From contig CAYYHA010000009.1 in the NCBI GenBank assembly GCA_964471535.1, positions 1-44,304 on the forward strand: 44,304 nucleotides of DNA. The letters are read 5' to 3'. The DNA is from CAYYHA01 sp964471535 (GTDB lineage Bacteria > Myxococcota > Myxococcia > SLRQ01). Below, piece by piece: positions 24,634-32,619 of this stretch. Every line of letters starts with the position of its first letter. Positions within the stretch are counted from its first letter, which is position 1. The notes under the pieces were generated by a model, which worked only from the letters and a program-made list of their open reading frames with translations, had not been told where the DNA came from and did not search any database. A program made the position numbers and the translations under genes.

Positions 24634-24663
24634 TTGGACCTCACGCCGCGAGGCGCCTATCCT
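24634..24663 (+). promoter_or_regulatory. Candidate promoter of the small secretin-N-like gene
   Basis: TTGGAC (24634-24639) and TATCCT (24658-24663) are 18 bp apart, each matching 4/6 of the consensus, and lie 19 bp before the ATG at 24682. Confidence 0.35.
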
Positions 24664-24681
24664 AGCCGGGAGGAGCGTCCC

Positions 24682-25017
24682 ATGACCCGAAGTAGACGAA
24701 CCGCTCTCACCCTCGCTGCCGTCCTCTCCGCCGCGGCCCTGCTGTCCACCGCCGCGCTTCTCTCCGCCACCGCGCTCGTCTCCCTTCCGGCGCACGCGCA
24801 GATGCCCACCCAGGTCCACGTGCGGGTGGGCAAGACCGCCCGGGTCACGCTCAAGCAGGCGCCCACCGCGGTCGAGGTGGCGGACCGGCAGATCGCCACC
24901 GCGCAGGTGGCGGGGCGCGGCGTGGCGGTCACCGGTGTCGCACCGGGGCGAACCCGCCTCACCGCCCGGCTGCCCGGTGGGGCGACGGTGGGCATCACCG
25001 TCGTCGTCCGCCCGTAA
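24682..25017 (+). CDS. Small exported protein with CpaC/secretin N-terminal-like domain
   Basis: The 111-residue product has a basic n-region (MTRSRR), a long Ala/Leu hydrophobic signal and the probable cleavage site AHAQ near residue 40. The remaining about 70 residues read VHVRVGKTARVTLKQAPTA, then VEVADRQIATAQVAGRGVAV and TGVAPGRTRLTARLPGG. This fits the short beta domain found at the N-terminus of CpaC/RcpA secretins (pilus formation N-terminal region, PF13629). Here it stands alone with no secretin barrel. AGGAG precedes the ATG at 8 nt. It is transcribed away from the pseudo-peptidase gene across about 105 bp. Confidence 0.7.
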   Translation: MTRSRRTALTLAAVLSAAALLSTAALLSATALVSLPAHAQMPTQVHVRVGKTARVTLKQAPTAVEVADRQIATAQVAGRGVAVTGVAPGRTRLTARLPGGATVGITVVVRP

Positions 25018-25089
25018 GGCCCACAGGGGCTTCGTGGCGGAAGCAAGACCCCAAGGTTCCGCCGTCCACCACCCGCCTTCGCCCCAGCC

Positions 25090-25108
25090 CGGCGCTGCGC
25101 GGGCGCCG
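25090..25108. terminator. Short GC hairpin between convergent genes
   Basis: CGGCGC and GCGCCG form a perfect 6-bp stem with a 7-nt loop, between the ends of the secretin-N-like gene (25017) and the outer-membrane barrel gene (25168). No U-run. Confidence 0.3.
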
Positions 25109-25167
25109 CCTACACGCGCATCCGCACGGCGCCGCCGCATCTCAGTGCCTGCGCCCGAGCGCGACGC

Positions 25168-25932
25168 CTAGAACGCGTACTCGAGATCGAGCATCGGGAG
25201 GGGCGGGGTGAGGTCGTCGCCGTAGGGCATCTTTCCGAAGACCACTTTGTAGCCCAGCTTCGCCTGCCAGTGCTCGCCGAAGCGGTAATAGGCGGCGGCG
25301 CTGTGCTCGAGGGTCAGCGGTCCCTCCGGCCGGGGGATCACATAGGCGGTGAGGTCCGCTCGGTAGTAGAGCGAGCCGACGAGCCGCCCCGTCACCGCCA
25401 CCGTGCCGTCCATGGCGAAGCCGACCACGTAGGGGGCGGTGGGCCCGTAGGCAAAGGGGTAGTCGATGGTGGGAAAGCGCCGCGGGCCGAAGGCCTCGGC
25501 GCTGCGGCCGCCGAAGCGCAGGGTCAGGGCGTGGTGCCGGGAGATCCGGTAGGTGAACAGCGCCCGCACGTCGAGGGTAACGAGGTCGGGCACCGAGGCG
25601 TCGGCGGGCAGCACCCCGCCGGTGCCCTCCTTGGAGAGCACGTGGAGTAGCGGGGTGGGGTGGGTGAGCCCGAACTCGAGCGCCACGTCCCAGTCGGAGG
25701 AGCCGGGGAGCGCAAACTTCGCTGCCACATTGGGGATGAGCAGGTTCCACAGGGGGTGGGTCGACAGCTCCACCGTCTCGCTGACGCCCCAGCGCAGCGG
25801 GGCGAAGACGCCGATGGTCACGGCGCCCGGCCGGAGCGTGCGCGCGGTCTCGAGGTCGAAGGCTTCGTGGCGGGGGCTGGCCGAGGCGCCGGCGACGGCG
25901 CCGAGAGCAACGATCAGGACGAGCGCGCGCAT
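25168..25932 (-). CDS. Putative outer-membrane beta-barrel protein
   Basis: The 254-residue product has a signal peptide (MRALVLIVALGAVAGASA) and then alternating polar/hydrophobic strands rich in Tyr, Phe, Gly and Arg (for example WDVALEFGLTHPT, ALFTYRISRHHALTLRFGG, SLYYRADLTAYVI, WQAKLGYKVVFG). It ends LDLEYAF; a terminal Phe is typical of BAM-inserted outer-membrane barrels. No specific family is recognised. Its ATG overlaps the stop of the upstream phosphatase-like gene (TGATG), so the two are translationally coupled. Confidence 0.72.
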   Translation of the reverse strand: MRALVLIVALGAVAGASASPRHEAFDLETARTLRPGAVTIGVFAPLRWGVSETVELSTHPLWNLLIPNVAAKFALPGSSDWDVALEFGLTHPTPLLHVLSKEGTGGVLPADASVPDLVTLDVRALFTYRISRHHALTLRFGGRSAEAFGPRRFPTIDYPFAYGPTAPYVVGFAMDGTVAVTGRLVGSLYYRADLTAYVIPRPEGPLTLEHSAAAYYRFGEHWQAKLGYKVVFGKMPYGDDLTPPLPMLDLEYAF

Positions 25933-27134
25933 CACGGCACCTCCAGGGTCGCAACGAGGGGGGCGTGGTCGGACAGGGGCAGCGTGGGCAGGCCGGTGCG
26001 TTCGTCTTGGTGCACCACCCCGCTCGTGAACCTTCCGTTGGTGAACAGGTAGTCGATCTTCCGGTTCCAGAAGATGTCTTCCCGACCGCTGTAGGTGTAG
26101 TAGTCGACCGGGTTGGCCTGGAAGGCATCGAGGGGGATGGCGGGCTGGTAGTCGGCGTAGAGCCCATCCAGCCAATCCTCCTCGCCCACGTAACTGTCCC
26201 CCTTGAAGCGCGCGTCTTCGCAGTCCTCGTTGAAGTTCTCGCGCTTGGGCGATCCCGGTGGAATGGAGTTCAGGTCGCCGCCGCCCACCACCAGCGCACC
26301 CTCGGCCACCGCCGCGTCCATGAGCGCCTTGAAGCGGTCGATGTGCTTCTTCTTCGTGCCGTCGGTGGCGAAGGCCGCCGCGTGCACGGCGAAGATGCGC
26401 AGGTCGGGGATCCCCGGAACGTCGAGGCGCACCTCGAGGACGTTGCGGCGCAGATAGAAGTACTGGGTCAGTGGATCCTGGTTGCCGATGAGGGGCAGTG
26501 CGTGGCGTGTCGCCTCGCGCACCGGCCACTTGGAGAGGACCACGTTGCCCGAGTCCATGCGGCCGAGTCCGTCGCTCGGAATGTAGTCGGCCTTCCACTG
26601 ACTCGCGTAGGCGCCGTAGGAGAGGGCGGTGTGATCGAGGAGGTACTGCGCCTCGTCGACGTAGGCGGCGCGGGTCGCGCCCACGTCCACCTCCTGCAGC
26701 AGGAGGATGTCCGGATCCACCTCACGGATCTTCGCCGCGAGGCCGGCCATGTTCCCGAGCACCTCCTCCTCGGTCATGTTGTAGCGGGTGCCGCCGCACT
26801 CCCAGAAGAAGAGGATGCGGGCGCCCCCGTATTTGATGTTGTAGGTCATGACCACGAGCTCCGGGGGGAGGGTCGCGGGCGGCTCGAGGGGATCTTGGGC
26901 CTCGAGCAGCCGGCCGGGCTCGGTCTCGGCAAAGGTGGTGCGCAGGGGATCGCAGCCGGTGGCCAAGATCGCCGCGGCGAGGCCGAGGCCCGCTGCGGCG
27001 GCGGCCATCGCCCGCCGGCGCGGAGACAGGCACGCCCCTGGCGTGGGGCCGCCGGCCACGGCAGCGGCCTGCGTGCGCGTTCGCTGCGCGCCGCGGTGGT
27101 TTGCCGTTGCGTTTCGCCCGGTGTCTCGCTCCAC
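25932..27134 (-). CDS. Endonuclease/exonuclease/phosphatase-family lipoprotein
   Basis: The 400-residue protein belongs to the EEP (DNase I-like) superfamily. Visible active-site elements, in order, are VVMTYNIKYGG (Asn), DILLLQEVD (catalytic Glu), SGNVVLSKWPV, VVGGGDLNSIPPG (Asp/Asn), KIDYLFTNGRF and LSDHAPLVATLEV (Asp-His). The chosen start is GTG 27134, preceded by GGGAGGTGAG. It gives a long n-region with SPRRRA followed by a hydrophobic stretch and ILATGC (Cys 61), suggesting a lipoprotein, perhaps Tat-exported. The substrate could be a phosphoester such as a lipid, nucleotide or DNA; it cannot be told. It is coupled to the downstream barrel gene. Confidence 0.85.
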   Translation of the reverse strand: MERDTGRNATANHRGAQRTRTQAAAVAGGPTPGACLSPRRRAMAAAAAGLGLAAAILATGCDPLRTTFAETEPGRLLEAQDPLEPPATLPPELVVMTYNIKYGGARILFFWECGGTRYNMTEEEVLGNMAGLAAKIREVDPDILLLQEVDVGATRAAYVDEAQYLLDHTALSYGAYASQWKADYIPSDGLGRMDSGNVVLSKWPVREATRHALPLIGNQDPLTQYFYLRRNVLEVRLDVPGIPDLRIFAVHAAAFATDGTKKKHIDRFKALMDAAVAEGALVVGGGDLNSIPPGSPKRENFNEDCEDARFKGDSYVGEEDWLDGLYADYQPAIPLDAFQANPVDYYTYSGREDIFWNRKIDYLFTNGRFTSGVVHQDERTGLPTLPLSDHAPLVATLEVP

Positions 27135-27328
27135 GGTCTCACCTCCCTGGCTGTCTCGATGAAACGAAGTTTGGCGGGACTGAAGCGTCCCTCGGCGGGC
27201 CCTTCCTGCCGCGCGCGCACCTCGGCACTCGCGGCACGGGGCCAAGCGACCGGCGTGCCGCGCGCCCAAATGCCGGCCTACCACGGATGCGTGAAAAAGG
27301 GACGGCCTGCTGCACGCCGCCGTGGCGC

Positions 27329-28228
27329 CTACGAACGGGTCTTGGCCGCAAGCAACTCGGCCAGCTCCTGGGCCGGCACCTCGTAGCTATCGCCGCAGAA
27401 GTCGCAGGTGACCTCGGCGCGCCCCTCCTCGATCATCTCCTGCAGGTCCGCGGCGGGAAGGCTGCCCAGGATGCCGATCACCCGCGACCGGTCGCAGTCG
27501 CAGTGGAAGGCGACGCCCGTGCGGTCGAAGAACTGCAGGTTCTCGCCCCCCTTGCCCTCTGCCCCGCCCATGATGTGGTCGAGGAGCCGGCCGGCTGCCG
27601 GCGCCCCCGCCTCCCCCTCGAGCCATTCGAGGACTGCGCCCTCGTCGAGGCGTGCCCGGATGGCCGCCATCGCCGCCCGGTTCCCCTCGGGCAGGCGCTG
27701 GAAGAGCACGCCCACCGCGGCGCCGATGCCCCCCTCGGCATCCTGCCGCACGACAAGGTGGATGATGCTCTCGACCTGCTCCGAGGCGGAGAGGTAGGCC
27801 TCCACCCCCCGGGCGATGCTGCGGGCCGGCATCTCGACCGTGCCCTGGTACCAGGTGCCCGGGGTCATCTCCCGGAGCACGTTCACCAGGCCGCTGCTCC
27901 CGAAGGCGGGGCCGAGCAGGGAGCCTTTGGCGCTGGGGAAGTCGACGCTGGGCACCCGCGCGTAGCCGCGGACGCGTCCTTCCGCATCGGCATCGACCAC
28001 CACGCCGCGCAGAGGGCCATCGCAGGCGATCTGCAGGTTGACCCGGCGGGGCAGCTTGTGGAGGCGTGCCAGGAGGAGGCCGGCGAGGATTCCCTCTCCG
28101 AGCGCGAGGCCGGCGGTGCCGGCACAGCGGTGGCGGCGGCTCGCCTCACGGGCCGCATCGGTGGCGACCACCGCGAGGGCGCGGAGGTCGGCGTCTTCCA
28201 CCATGGCTCTGACGAGGTGATCGGACAT
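27329..28228 (-). CDS. hslO: Redox-regulated chaperone Hsp33
   Basis: Hsp33 is a cytoplasmic holdase switched on by oxidation and unfolding. The 299-residue product has the N-terminal core with NLQIACDGPLRGVVVDAD and GYARVPSVDFPSAKG, then LREMTPGTWYQGTVEM. The C-terminal zinc switch has Cys243-x-Cys245 (FHCDCDRSR) and Cys275-x2-Cys278 (VTCDFCGDSYEV). All four zinc ligands are present. It is followed on the same strand, after a 194-bp gap, by the EEP lipoprotein gene. Confidence 0.96.
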   Translation of the reverse strand: MSDHLVRAMVEDADLRALAVVATDAAREASRRHRCAGTAGLALGEGILAGLLLARLHKLPRRVNLQIACDGPLRGVVVDADAEGRVRGYARVPSVDFPSAKGSLLGPAFGSSGLVNVLREMTPGTWYQGTVEMPARSIARGVEAYLSASEQVESIIHLVVRQDAEGGIGAAVGVLFQRLPEGNRAAMAAIRARLDEGAVLEWLEGEAGAPAAGRLLDHIMGGAEGKGGENLQFFDRTGVAFHCDCDRSRVIGILGSLPAADLQEMIEEGRAEVTCDFCGDSYEVPAQELAELLAAKTRS

Positions 28229-28318
28229 GCAAAGGGCCGGACGCGGCGCCCCTCCACTCTAGCACGTCGCCGGGATGCGCCGCCGCCGGACCCTCGAAGC
28301 GTACGGGGCCCTGGCTGC

Positions 28319-29212
28319 CTAGAAACAGGCGGCGAGCGCCGCTTCGAGGCGCGGATGGTGCCAGTTGAAGCCGGCCTCGGCCAGGCGCGCCGGGTGGACG
28401 CGCTGTCCCGCGAGGAGGAGCGCCTCGGCCATCTCACCGTAGCCGAGTCGGAGCGCGGCGGCGGGCACGGGCAGGCACGCCGGGCGCCGCAGCTGCCGTG
28501 CGAGGAGGCGGGTGAAGTCGCGGTTTCGAACGGGATGTGGCGCCGTGAGGTTCACCGGGCCTTCGAGCGCCTCCTGCGCCAGGGCGAAGCGTATCGCCGC
28601 CACGACGTCGTCGAGGTGGATCCAACTCATCCACTGGCGGCCGGAGCCCAGAGGCCCGCCGAGCCCCAAGCGAAAGACGGGGAGCATGCGGGCGAGCGCA
28701 CCTCCGCCGCGGCCCAGAACCAGCCCGATGCGTGGGTGCACCACCCGGATCCCTGCCTCGCGTGCCGGCTGCCCCGCCGCCTCCCAGGCCTGACACAGCT
28801 CGGCGAGGAAGCCCTCGCCGGGAGGCGACGCCTCGGTGAGCACCTCGTCCCCCCGGTCGCCGTAGTAGCCCACCGCGGACGCGCTGATCAGGACCCCGGG
28901 GGGCTCCGGCAGCGCGGCGAGGGCCGCGGCAAGGTGGCGCGTGCCCCGTACGCGGCTCTCCCAGATGGCCGCCTTGTGTGCGCGGGTCCACCGCCCCGCG
29001 GCGATGGGCGCGCCGGCCAGGTGCACCACGGCGTCCACCGGGGGGAGAGAAGAGAGGTCCGGCCCGGCACCGAGGGGGTCCCACAGGAGGGCCCGGACAC
29101 CGCCGGGCGGGAGGCGTCGCACGAGGCGCCAGACCTCGGCGCCGTCCTTCTCGAGCGCTGTGACCAGCGCCGAGCCGATGAAGCCCGAGGCGCCGCTGAC
29201 GAGAACCCGCAT
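28319..29212 (-). CDS. TIGR01777-family NAD(P)-dependent epimerase-like protein
   Basis: This 297-residue protein is an extended short-chain dehydrogenase of the TIGR01777 (YfcH-like) group. It begins MRVLVSGASGFIGSALVTAL with the GxxGxxG fold. It continues with VDAVVHLAGAPIAAGRWT, the SASAVGYYGDRGDEVLTE motif with the Tyr region, VHPRIGLVLGRGGGAL, and WMSWIHLDDVVAAIRFAL. PVNLTAPHPVRNRDFTRLL is the family hallmark near the C-terminus. The ATG at 29212 is preferred; a longer frame adds a 30-residue Pro/Arg leader without similarity. The physiological substrate of this family is poorly known. It is divergent from the next gene across 119 bp. Confidence 0.92.
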   Translation of the reverse strand: MRVLVSGASGFIGSALVTALEKDGAEVWRLVRRLPPGGVRALLWDPLGAGPDLSSLPPVDAVVHLAGAPIAAGRWTRAHKAAIWESRVRGTRHLAAALAALPEPPGVLISASAVGYYGDRGDEVLTEASPPGEGFLAELCQAWEAAGQPAREAGIRVVHPRIGLVLGRGGGALARMLPVFRLGLGGPLGSGRQWMSWIHLDDVVAAIRFALAQEALEGPVNLTAPHPVRNRDFTRLLARQLRRPACLPVPAAALRLGYGEMAEALLLAGQRVHPARLAEAGFNWHHPRLEAALAACF

Positions 29213-29331
29213 CGGCGACGACCCTAGCGAGCGCCCCTGCGATTGCAATGCCCGGGGCGGGGCGAAAGGCGACGGGCGGTGCCCCCGATCCCCCTTGCTC
29301 ACGGCCGGCAGTCCGAGGCACCTTTGGCGCG

Positions 29332-30315
29332 ATGCTCCGTGCCGCCGCTGGTCTCCTTCTTCTCTCGGCGCTCGCCCCTGCCATGGCGCACGCGCACATC
29401 GGCGGCGTTCCCTCCCGGCCTCTCTTCGATGCCCCCTCGGGCATCGAGGAGAGCGATGGGATGTCCTACGAGATCCGGTGGCGGGACGACGACGCCGACC
29501 CCACCGGACTCTTCCAGTTCTATTACCAGGTGGGCAACGTGCCCCCCGGCGCCAGCCAGCGCCACCCGGCGCTGGTGGGCCGGCCCATCGGCGAGGTGCC
29601 TGTCTCCGACCCCACCGACGCCCTGAGCTGGGATCTCACCTCCGTCTCTGCTGGCGCCTATTACGTGTACGGGGAGACCGACGATCCGCCCTACTGTCTG
29701 GTGACCTTCTCCCGGGGGCTCGTCGTGGTGCGGCGGGACGGGGAGCCCGCGCCGCTCGGCGGTCTCTTCCTCAGGCCCTCGGGAGTCGGCGACGTCTTCG
29801 ACGCGGAAGCATCGCTTGAGATCCAGGCGGTGGCACCCGAGACGCCCCGGGTCACGGTTCGGGCGGGCACGATCCTCTACTCGGCCGGAGGCGGACCCGC
29901 GCAGGACTGTGATGCACTCGACGGTGGTGCGCTGCAGCAGATCGAGTGGAGCGAGGAGGTCGCGCGCGACGTGTCCCTGGAGCCCGATCCGATGCAGCCG
30001 GGCCACTTTCGTGGGCGCGTTCGCTGGGCCACGGCGTCGGTTCCGGCGGGGGACTACGTGCTCGAGGCGACGCTCTCGGTGACGGGCCGCGAGCCGGTCG
30101 TCTTCTATGCGCCGGGTCTTGCGACCGTCTACCACCCCAGCAAGGGCCGCGATGCGGGTGTGTCCGATGGGGGCACGGGTGACGGCGGGGGCTCCGGCGA
30201 TGCAGGCACGGCGCTGCCGGTCGGTGCGGGCTGCTGTGGCGGCGGGAGCCCCGCCTCCTGGATTTTCTTCCTCCCCGTGGGTCTCTGGCGATGGATGCGC
30301 TGCGATCGCGCTTGA
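29332..30315 (+). CDS. Exported protein with MYXO-CTERM-like C-terminal tail
   Basis: The 327-residue product has a signal peptide (MLRAAAGLLLLSALAPAMAHA) and a beta-rich middle (SYEIRWRDDDADPTGLFQFY, YYVYGETDDPPYCLVTFSRG). After an Asp/Gly-rich linker (about residues 280-298) the end reads GAGCCGGGSPASW, then a hydrophobic stretch and WRWMRC with basic residues. Gly-Cys, hydrophobic helix and Arg tails mark MYXO-CTERM or related sorting signals, where the Cys is thought to be processed and lipidated for surface display. The match is approximate. The function of the main domain is unknown. The stop overlaps a possible early start of the next gene. Confidence 0.7.
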   Translation: MLRAAAGLLLLSALAPAMAHAHIGGVPSRPLFDAPSGIEESDGMSYEIRWRDDDADPTGLFQFYYQVGNVPPGASQRHPALVGRPIGEVPVSDPTDALSWDLTSVSAGAYYVYGETDDPPYCLVTFSRGLVVVRRDGEPAPLGGLFLRPSGVGDVFDAEASLEIQAVAPETPRVTVRAGTILYSAGGGPAQDCDALDGGALQQIEWSEEVARDVSLEPDPMQPGHFRGRVRWATASVPAGDYVLEATLSVTGREPVVFYAPGLATVYHPSKGRDAGVSDGGTGDGGGSGDAGTALPVGAGCCGGGSPASWIFFLPVGLWRWMRCDRA

Positions 30316-30356
30316 GCCGCGGTGCCGGGTCACCACGAGGCCATGCTCTGCGGGGC

Positions 30357-31448
30357 ATGCGCCTGCTTCTTGGCTTTTGCTCGTTGGTGCTCTGCGTGCT
30401 GCAGCCGGGTGCGGCCGAGGCACACCAGACCGCCTCGAGCCGCATGGAGGTGCTGCTGCGGCCGGCCGATCGCGAGGTCGACGTGATGCTCCTCGTCCCG
30501 GCACGGGATCTCGGTGACACCCTGGGCATCGACACCGACGGCAGCCAGGACTTGAGCGAAGCAGAGCTGCGCGCCGCCTCGGCCCGCGTCTCCCGCTACC
30601 TGGCCGAGGCGGTGGACATCCGTCCGCTCCGAGGGAAGCCCTGCCGGCCCACCGGGACCGGCTTCGTCCGGCGTGCGAGCCCTCCCTCACACGTCCTGTG
30701 GATGGACACCTTCACCTGTCCCGATTTGTCGGGGACGGTCCTGGTCAGCAATCGGGCGCTCTTCGAGACGGGATCCTATCGGCACCTGACGCGCATCCAG
30801 GTGGGCGAGCGGGTCGAGAGTACGGTGCTCTCCCCCGATACACCGACGTACAGCGTGGAGGTGGAGGGCACCGCGCTCGAGCCGGCTGCCCTCCTGTCCA
30901 CCATCGGGCGCTTCCTGGTCGAGGGGGTGCGGCACATTCTGCTGGGGATCGACCACGTGCTCTTCGTCGTATGTCTCATCCTCGGCGAGCAGCGCTTCCG
31001 CCGCCTCCTCTACGTGATCACGGCTTTCACCGTGGGGCATACCACCACACTCGTCATGAGTGCGCTCGACGTGGTGACGGTGTCCCCCTCGATCGTCGAG
31101 CCCATCATTGCCGCCACCATCGTCTTCGTCGCGGTGGACAACCTCGTCCGAAGCGACGTGCACCGTCTGCGGTGGGCCGTGGCGGTGCTCTTCGGCCTCG
31201 TGCACGGCTTCGGCTTCAGCTACGTCCTGCGCGAGGAACTGCGCCTGCCGACGGGCGCGCTCCTGCCGGCACTCTTCAGCTTCAACCTCGGGGTCGAGGT
31301 GGGACAGGTGGTGGTGGTGGCCTCGGTCTGGCCGCTGGTGAGGTGGGTACGAGGACAGCGGTGGTCGCTCGGGGCGATCCGGGCGGTGAGCCTGTTGGTG
31401 GCCGTTGTCGGCGGGTACTGGATCGTGCAGCGGACGCTCCTTTCCTAA
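30357..31448 (+). CDS. HupE/UreJ-like membrane protein with exported N-domain
   Basis: The 363-residue product starts with a signal peptide (MRLLLGFCSLVLCVLQPGAAEA), followed by an extracytoplasmic domain of about 150 residues. A bundle of membrane helices then carries the HupE/UreJ_2 motifs GIDHVLFVVCLILG, AFTVGHTTTLVMSA, LFGLVHGFGFSYVL and FSFNLGVEVGQVVVV. His-rich helix motifs in the HupE/UreJ group suggest metal (often nickel or other divalent ion) transport, but for this subfamily the cargo is not established. No hydrogenase or urease gene is nearby. An ATG at 30291 would add 22 residues and overlap the previous gene by 25 bp. Confidence 0.85.
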   Translation: MRLLLGFCSLVLCVLQPGAAEAHQTASSRMEVLLRPADREVDVMLLVPARDLGDTLGIDTDGSQDLSEAELRAASARVSRYLAEAVDIRPLRGKPCRPTGTGFVRRASPPSHVLWMDTFTCPDLSGTVLVSNRALFETGSYRHLTRIQVGERVESTVLSPDTPTYSVEVEGTALEPAALLSTIGRFLVEGVRHILLGIDHVLFVVCLILGEQRFRRLLYVITAFTVGHTTTLVMSALDVVTVSPSIVEPIIAATIVFVAVDNLVRSDVHRLRWAVAVLFGLVHGFGFSYVLREELRLPTGALLPALFSFNLGVEVGQVVVVASVWPLVRWVRGQRWSLGAIRAVSLLVAVVGGYWIVQRTLLS

Positions 31449-31477
31449 GGCCCCACAGGGCTGCTAGATCCTCTCCG

Positions 31478-32530
31478 ATGCCGGGGGCCTACCGAGTGCT
31501 GACGGCGGCGGAGCTCGAGGCGGTGGGCGCCGAGCCGCTGCGAGAGCTGGCCATCGACGTGCTAGTTGGCCTGTCGAGCCGGCCGAAGCGTCTCTCGTCC
31601 CGCTGGATCTACGACGATGCGGGAAGCCGCCTCTTCCAGCAGATCTGTGACCTCGAGGTCTACTATCCCACCCGCTGCGAGTTCGAGATCCTCGAGGCGC
31701 AGAAGGACGAGATCCTCCGCCGCCTCGGTGAGACGCCCTTCAACCTCGTGGACCTCGGCGCGGGAGACGGCCGGAAGACGCGGGTGCTGGTCGAGCACTT
31801 CCTCGCGGCCGGAGCGCGCTTTCGCTACGTGCCCATCGACATCTCCGAGGGCGCGATGCGGGAGCTCACCGCGTTGGTGCAGAAGGAGTACCCCGGTTGC
31901 GAGGTGGCGGGGCTGGTTACCGACTACTTCTCCGGCATCGCCTATCTGGCCCACCAAGCTCCGGCGCGGCGCAACCTGGTGCTCTTCCTCGGGTCGAACA
32001 TCGGCAACTTCACCCGCCCGGAAGCGCGGGCCTTGCTCCTGCGCCTGTGGAACGCCGCCCGCCCCGGTGACCTCGTGCTCGTCGGCTTCGACCTGAAGAA
32101 GGACATCGACGTGCTCCTCGATGCGTACAACGATCCGCAAGGCGTGACGGCGCGCTTCAACAAGAACCTCCTTGCGCGCATCAACCGGGAGCTCGGCGGG
32201 CACTTCGAGCTCGACCGCTTCCGCCATTATGCCACCTACGACGTCTTTTCGGGGGCGATGGAGAGCTATCTCGTAAGCCTCGAAGCACAGCGTGTCGCCG
32301 TCGATGCGCTTCGCACCACCTTCGACTTCGCCCCCTTCGAGCCCATCCACACCGAGTACTCCTACAAGTACCTCGTCAGTGATGCCGATGCGCTCGCGCA
32401 GGCGACGGGCTTTCGCATCGAGGCCCGTTTCTTCGATGCGAAGGGGTACTTCATGGATGCGCTGTGGTCGGTGGAGAAGCCGCCGGAGTCCACCGAGACG
32501 CCGGCGAGTCGCGGTGAGGGAAGCCGGTAG
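31478..32530 (+). CDS. egtD: L-histidine N-alpha-methyltransferase (EgtD family)
   Basis: EgtD makes hercynine (trimethylhistidine) from histidine with three SAM, the first step to ergothioneine. The 350-residue product has SSRWIYDDAGSRLFQQIC and YYPTRCEFEIL, then the SAM loop VDLGAGDGRKT (91-101). Residues matching the histidine pocket of characterised EgtD are visible: Asn in LGSNIGNFTR (about 174), Tyr in DAYNDPQGVT (about 217), and Glu/Ser in TEYSYKY (about 293, 295). No egtB, C-S lyase or other ergothioneine gene lies in the window. It follows the HupE-like gene by 29 bp. Related proteins methylate other residues, so product identity is likely but not certain. Confidence 0.87.
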   Translation: MPGAYRVLTAAELEAVGAEPLRELAIDVLVGLSSRPKRLSSRWIYDDAGSRLFQQICDLEVYYPTRCEFEILEAQKDEILRRLGETPFNLVDLGAGDGRKTRVLVEHFLAAGARFRYVPIDISEGAMRELTALVQKEYPGCEVAGLVTDYFSGIAYLAHQAPARRNLVLFLGSNIGNFTRPEARALLLRLWNAARPGDLVLVGFDLKKDIDVLLDAYNDPQGVTARFNKNLLARINRELGGHFELDRFRHYATYDVFSGAMESYLVSLEAQRVAVDALRTTFDFAPFEPIHTEYSYKYLVSDADALAQATGFRIEARFFDAKGYFMDALWSVEKPPESTETPASRGEGSR

Positions 32531-32602
32531 CGTACGGGGGGCTCCGCTACGGCGAGCGCCGTTCGGAGGCCCGCGCGCCGCCCGTCGCGGCCGGGCGTGA
32601 CC

Positions 32603-32608
32603 TATACT
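32603..32608 (+). promoter_or_regulatory. Isolated -10-like TATACT before the first kinase gene
   Basis: TATACT (5/6 to TATAAT) ends 11 bp before the ATG at 32620, with no recognisable -35 element and no Shine-Dalgarno in between. If used, it would give a nearly leaderless mRNA. Confidence 0.25.
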
Positions 32609-32619
32609 GTTGCGCCGGC

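Noticed and set aside
27101..29227. Long plus-strand open frame of about 708 codons opposite hslO and the epimerase gene
   Set aside because: It spans two well-supported minus-strand genes and their gap; its composition is that of an antisense shadow.
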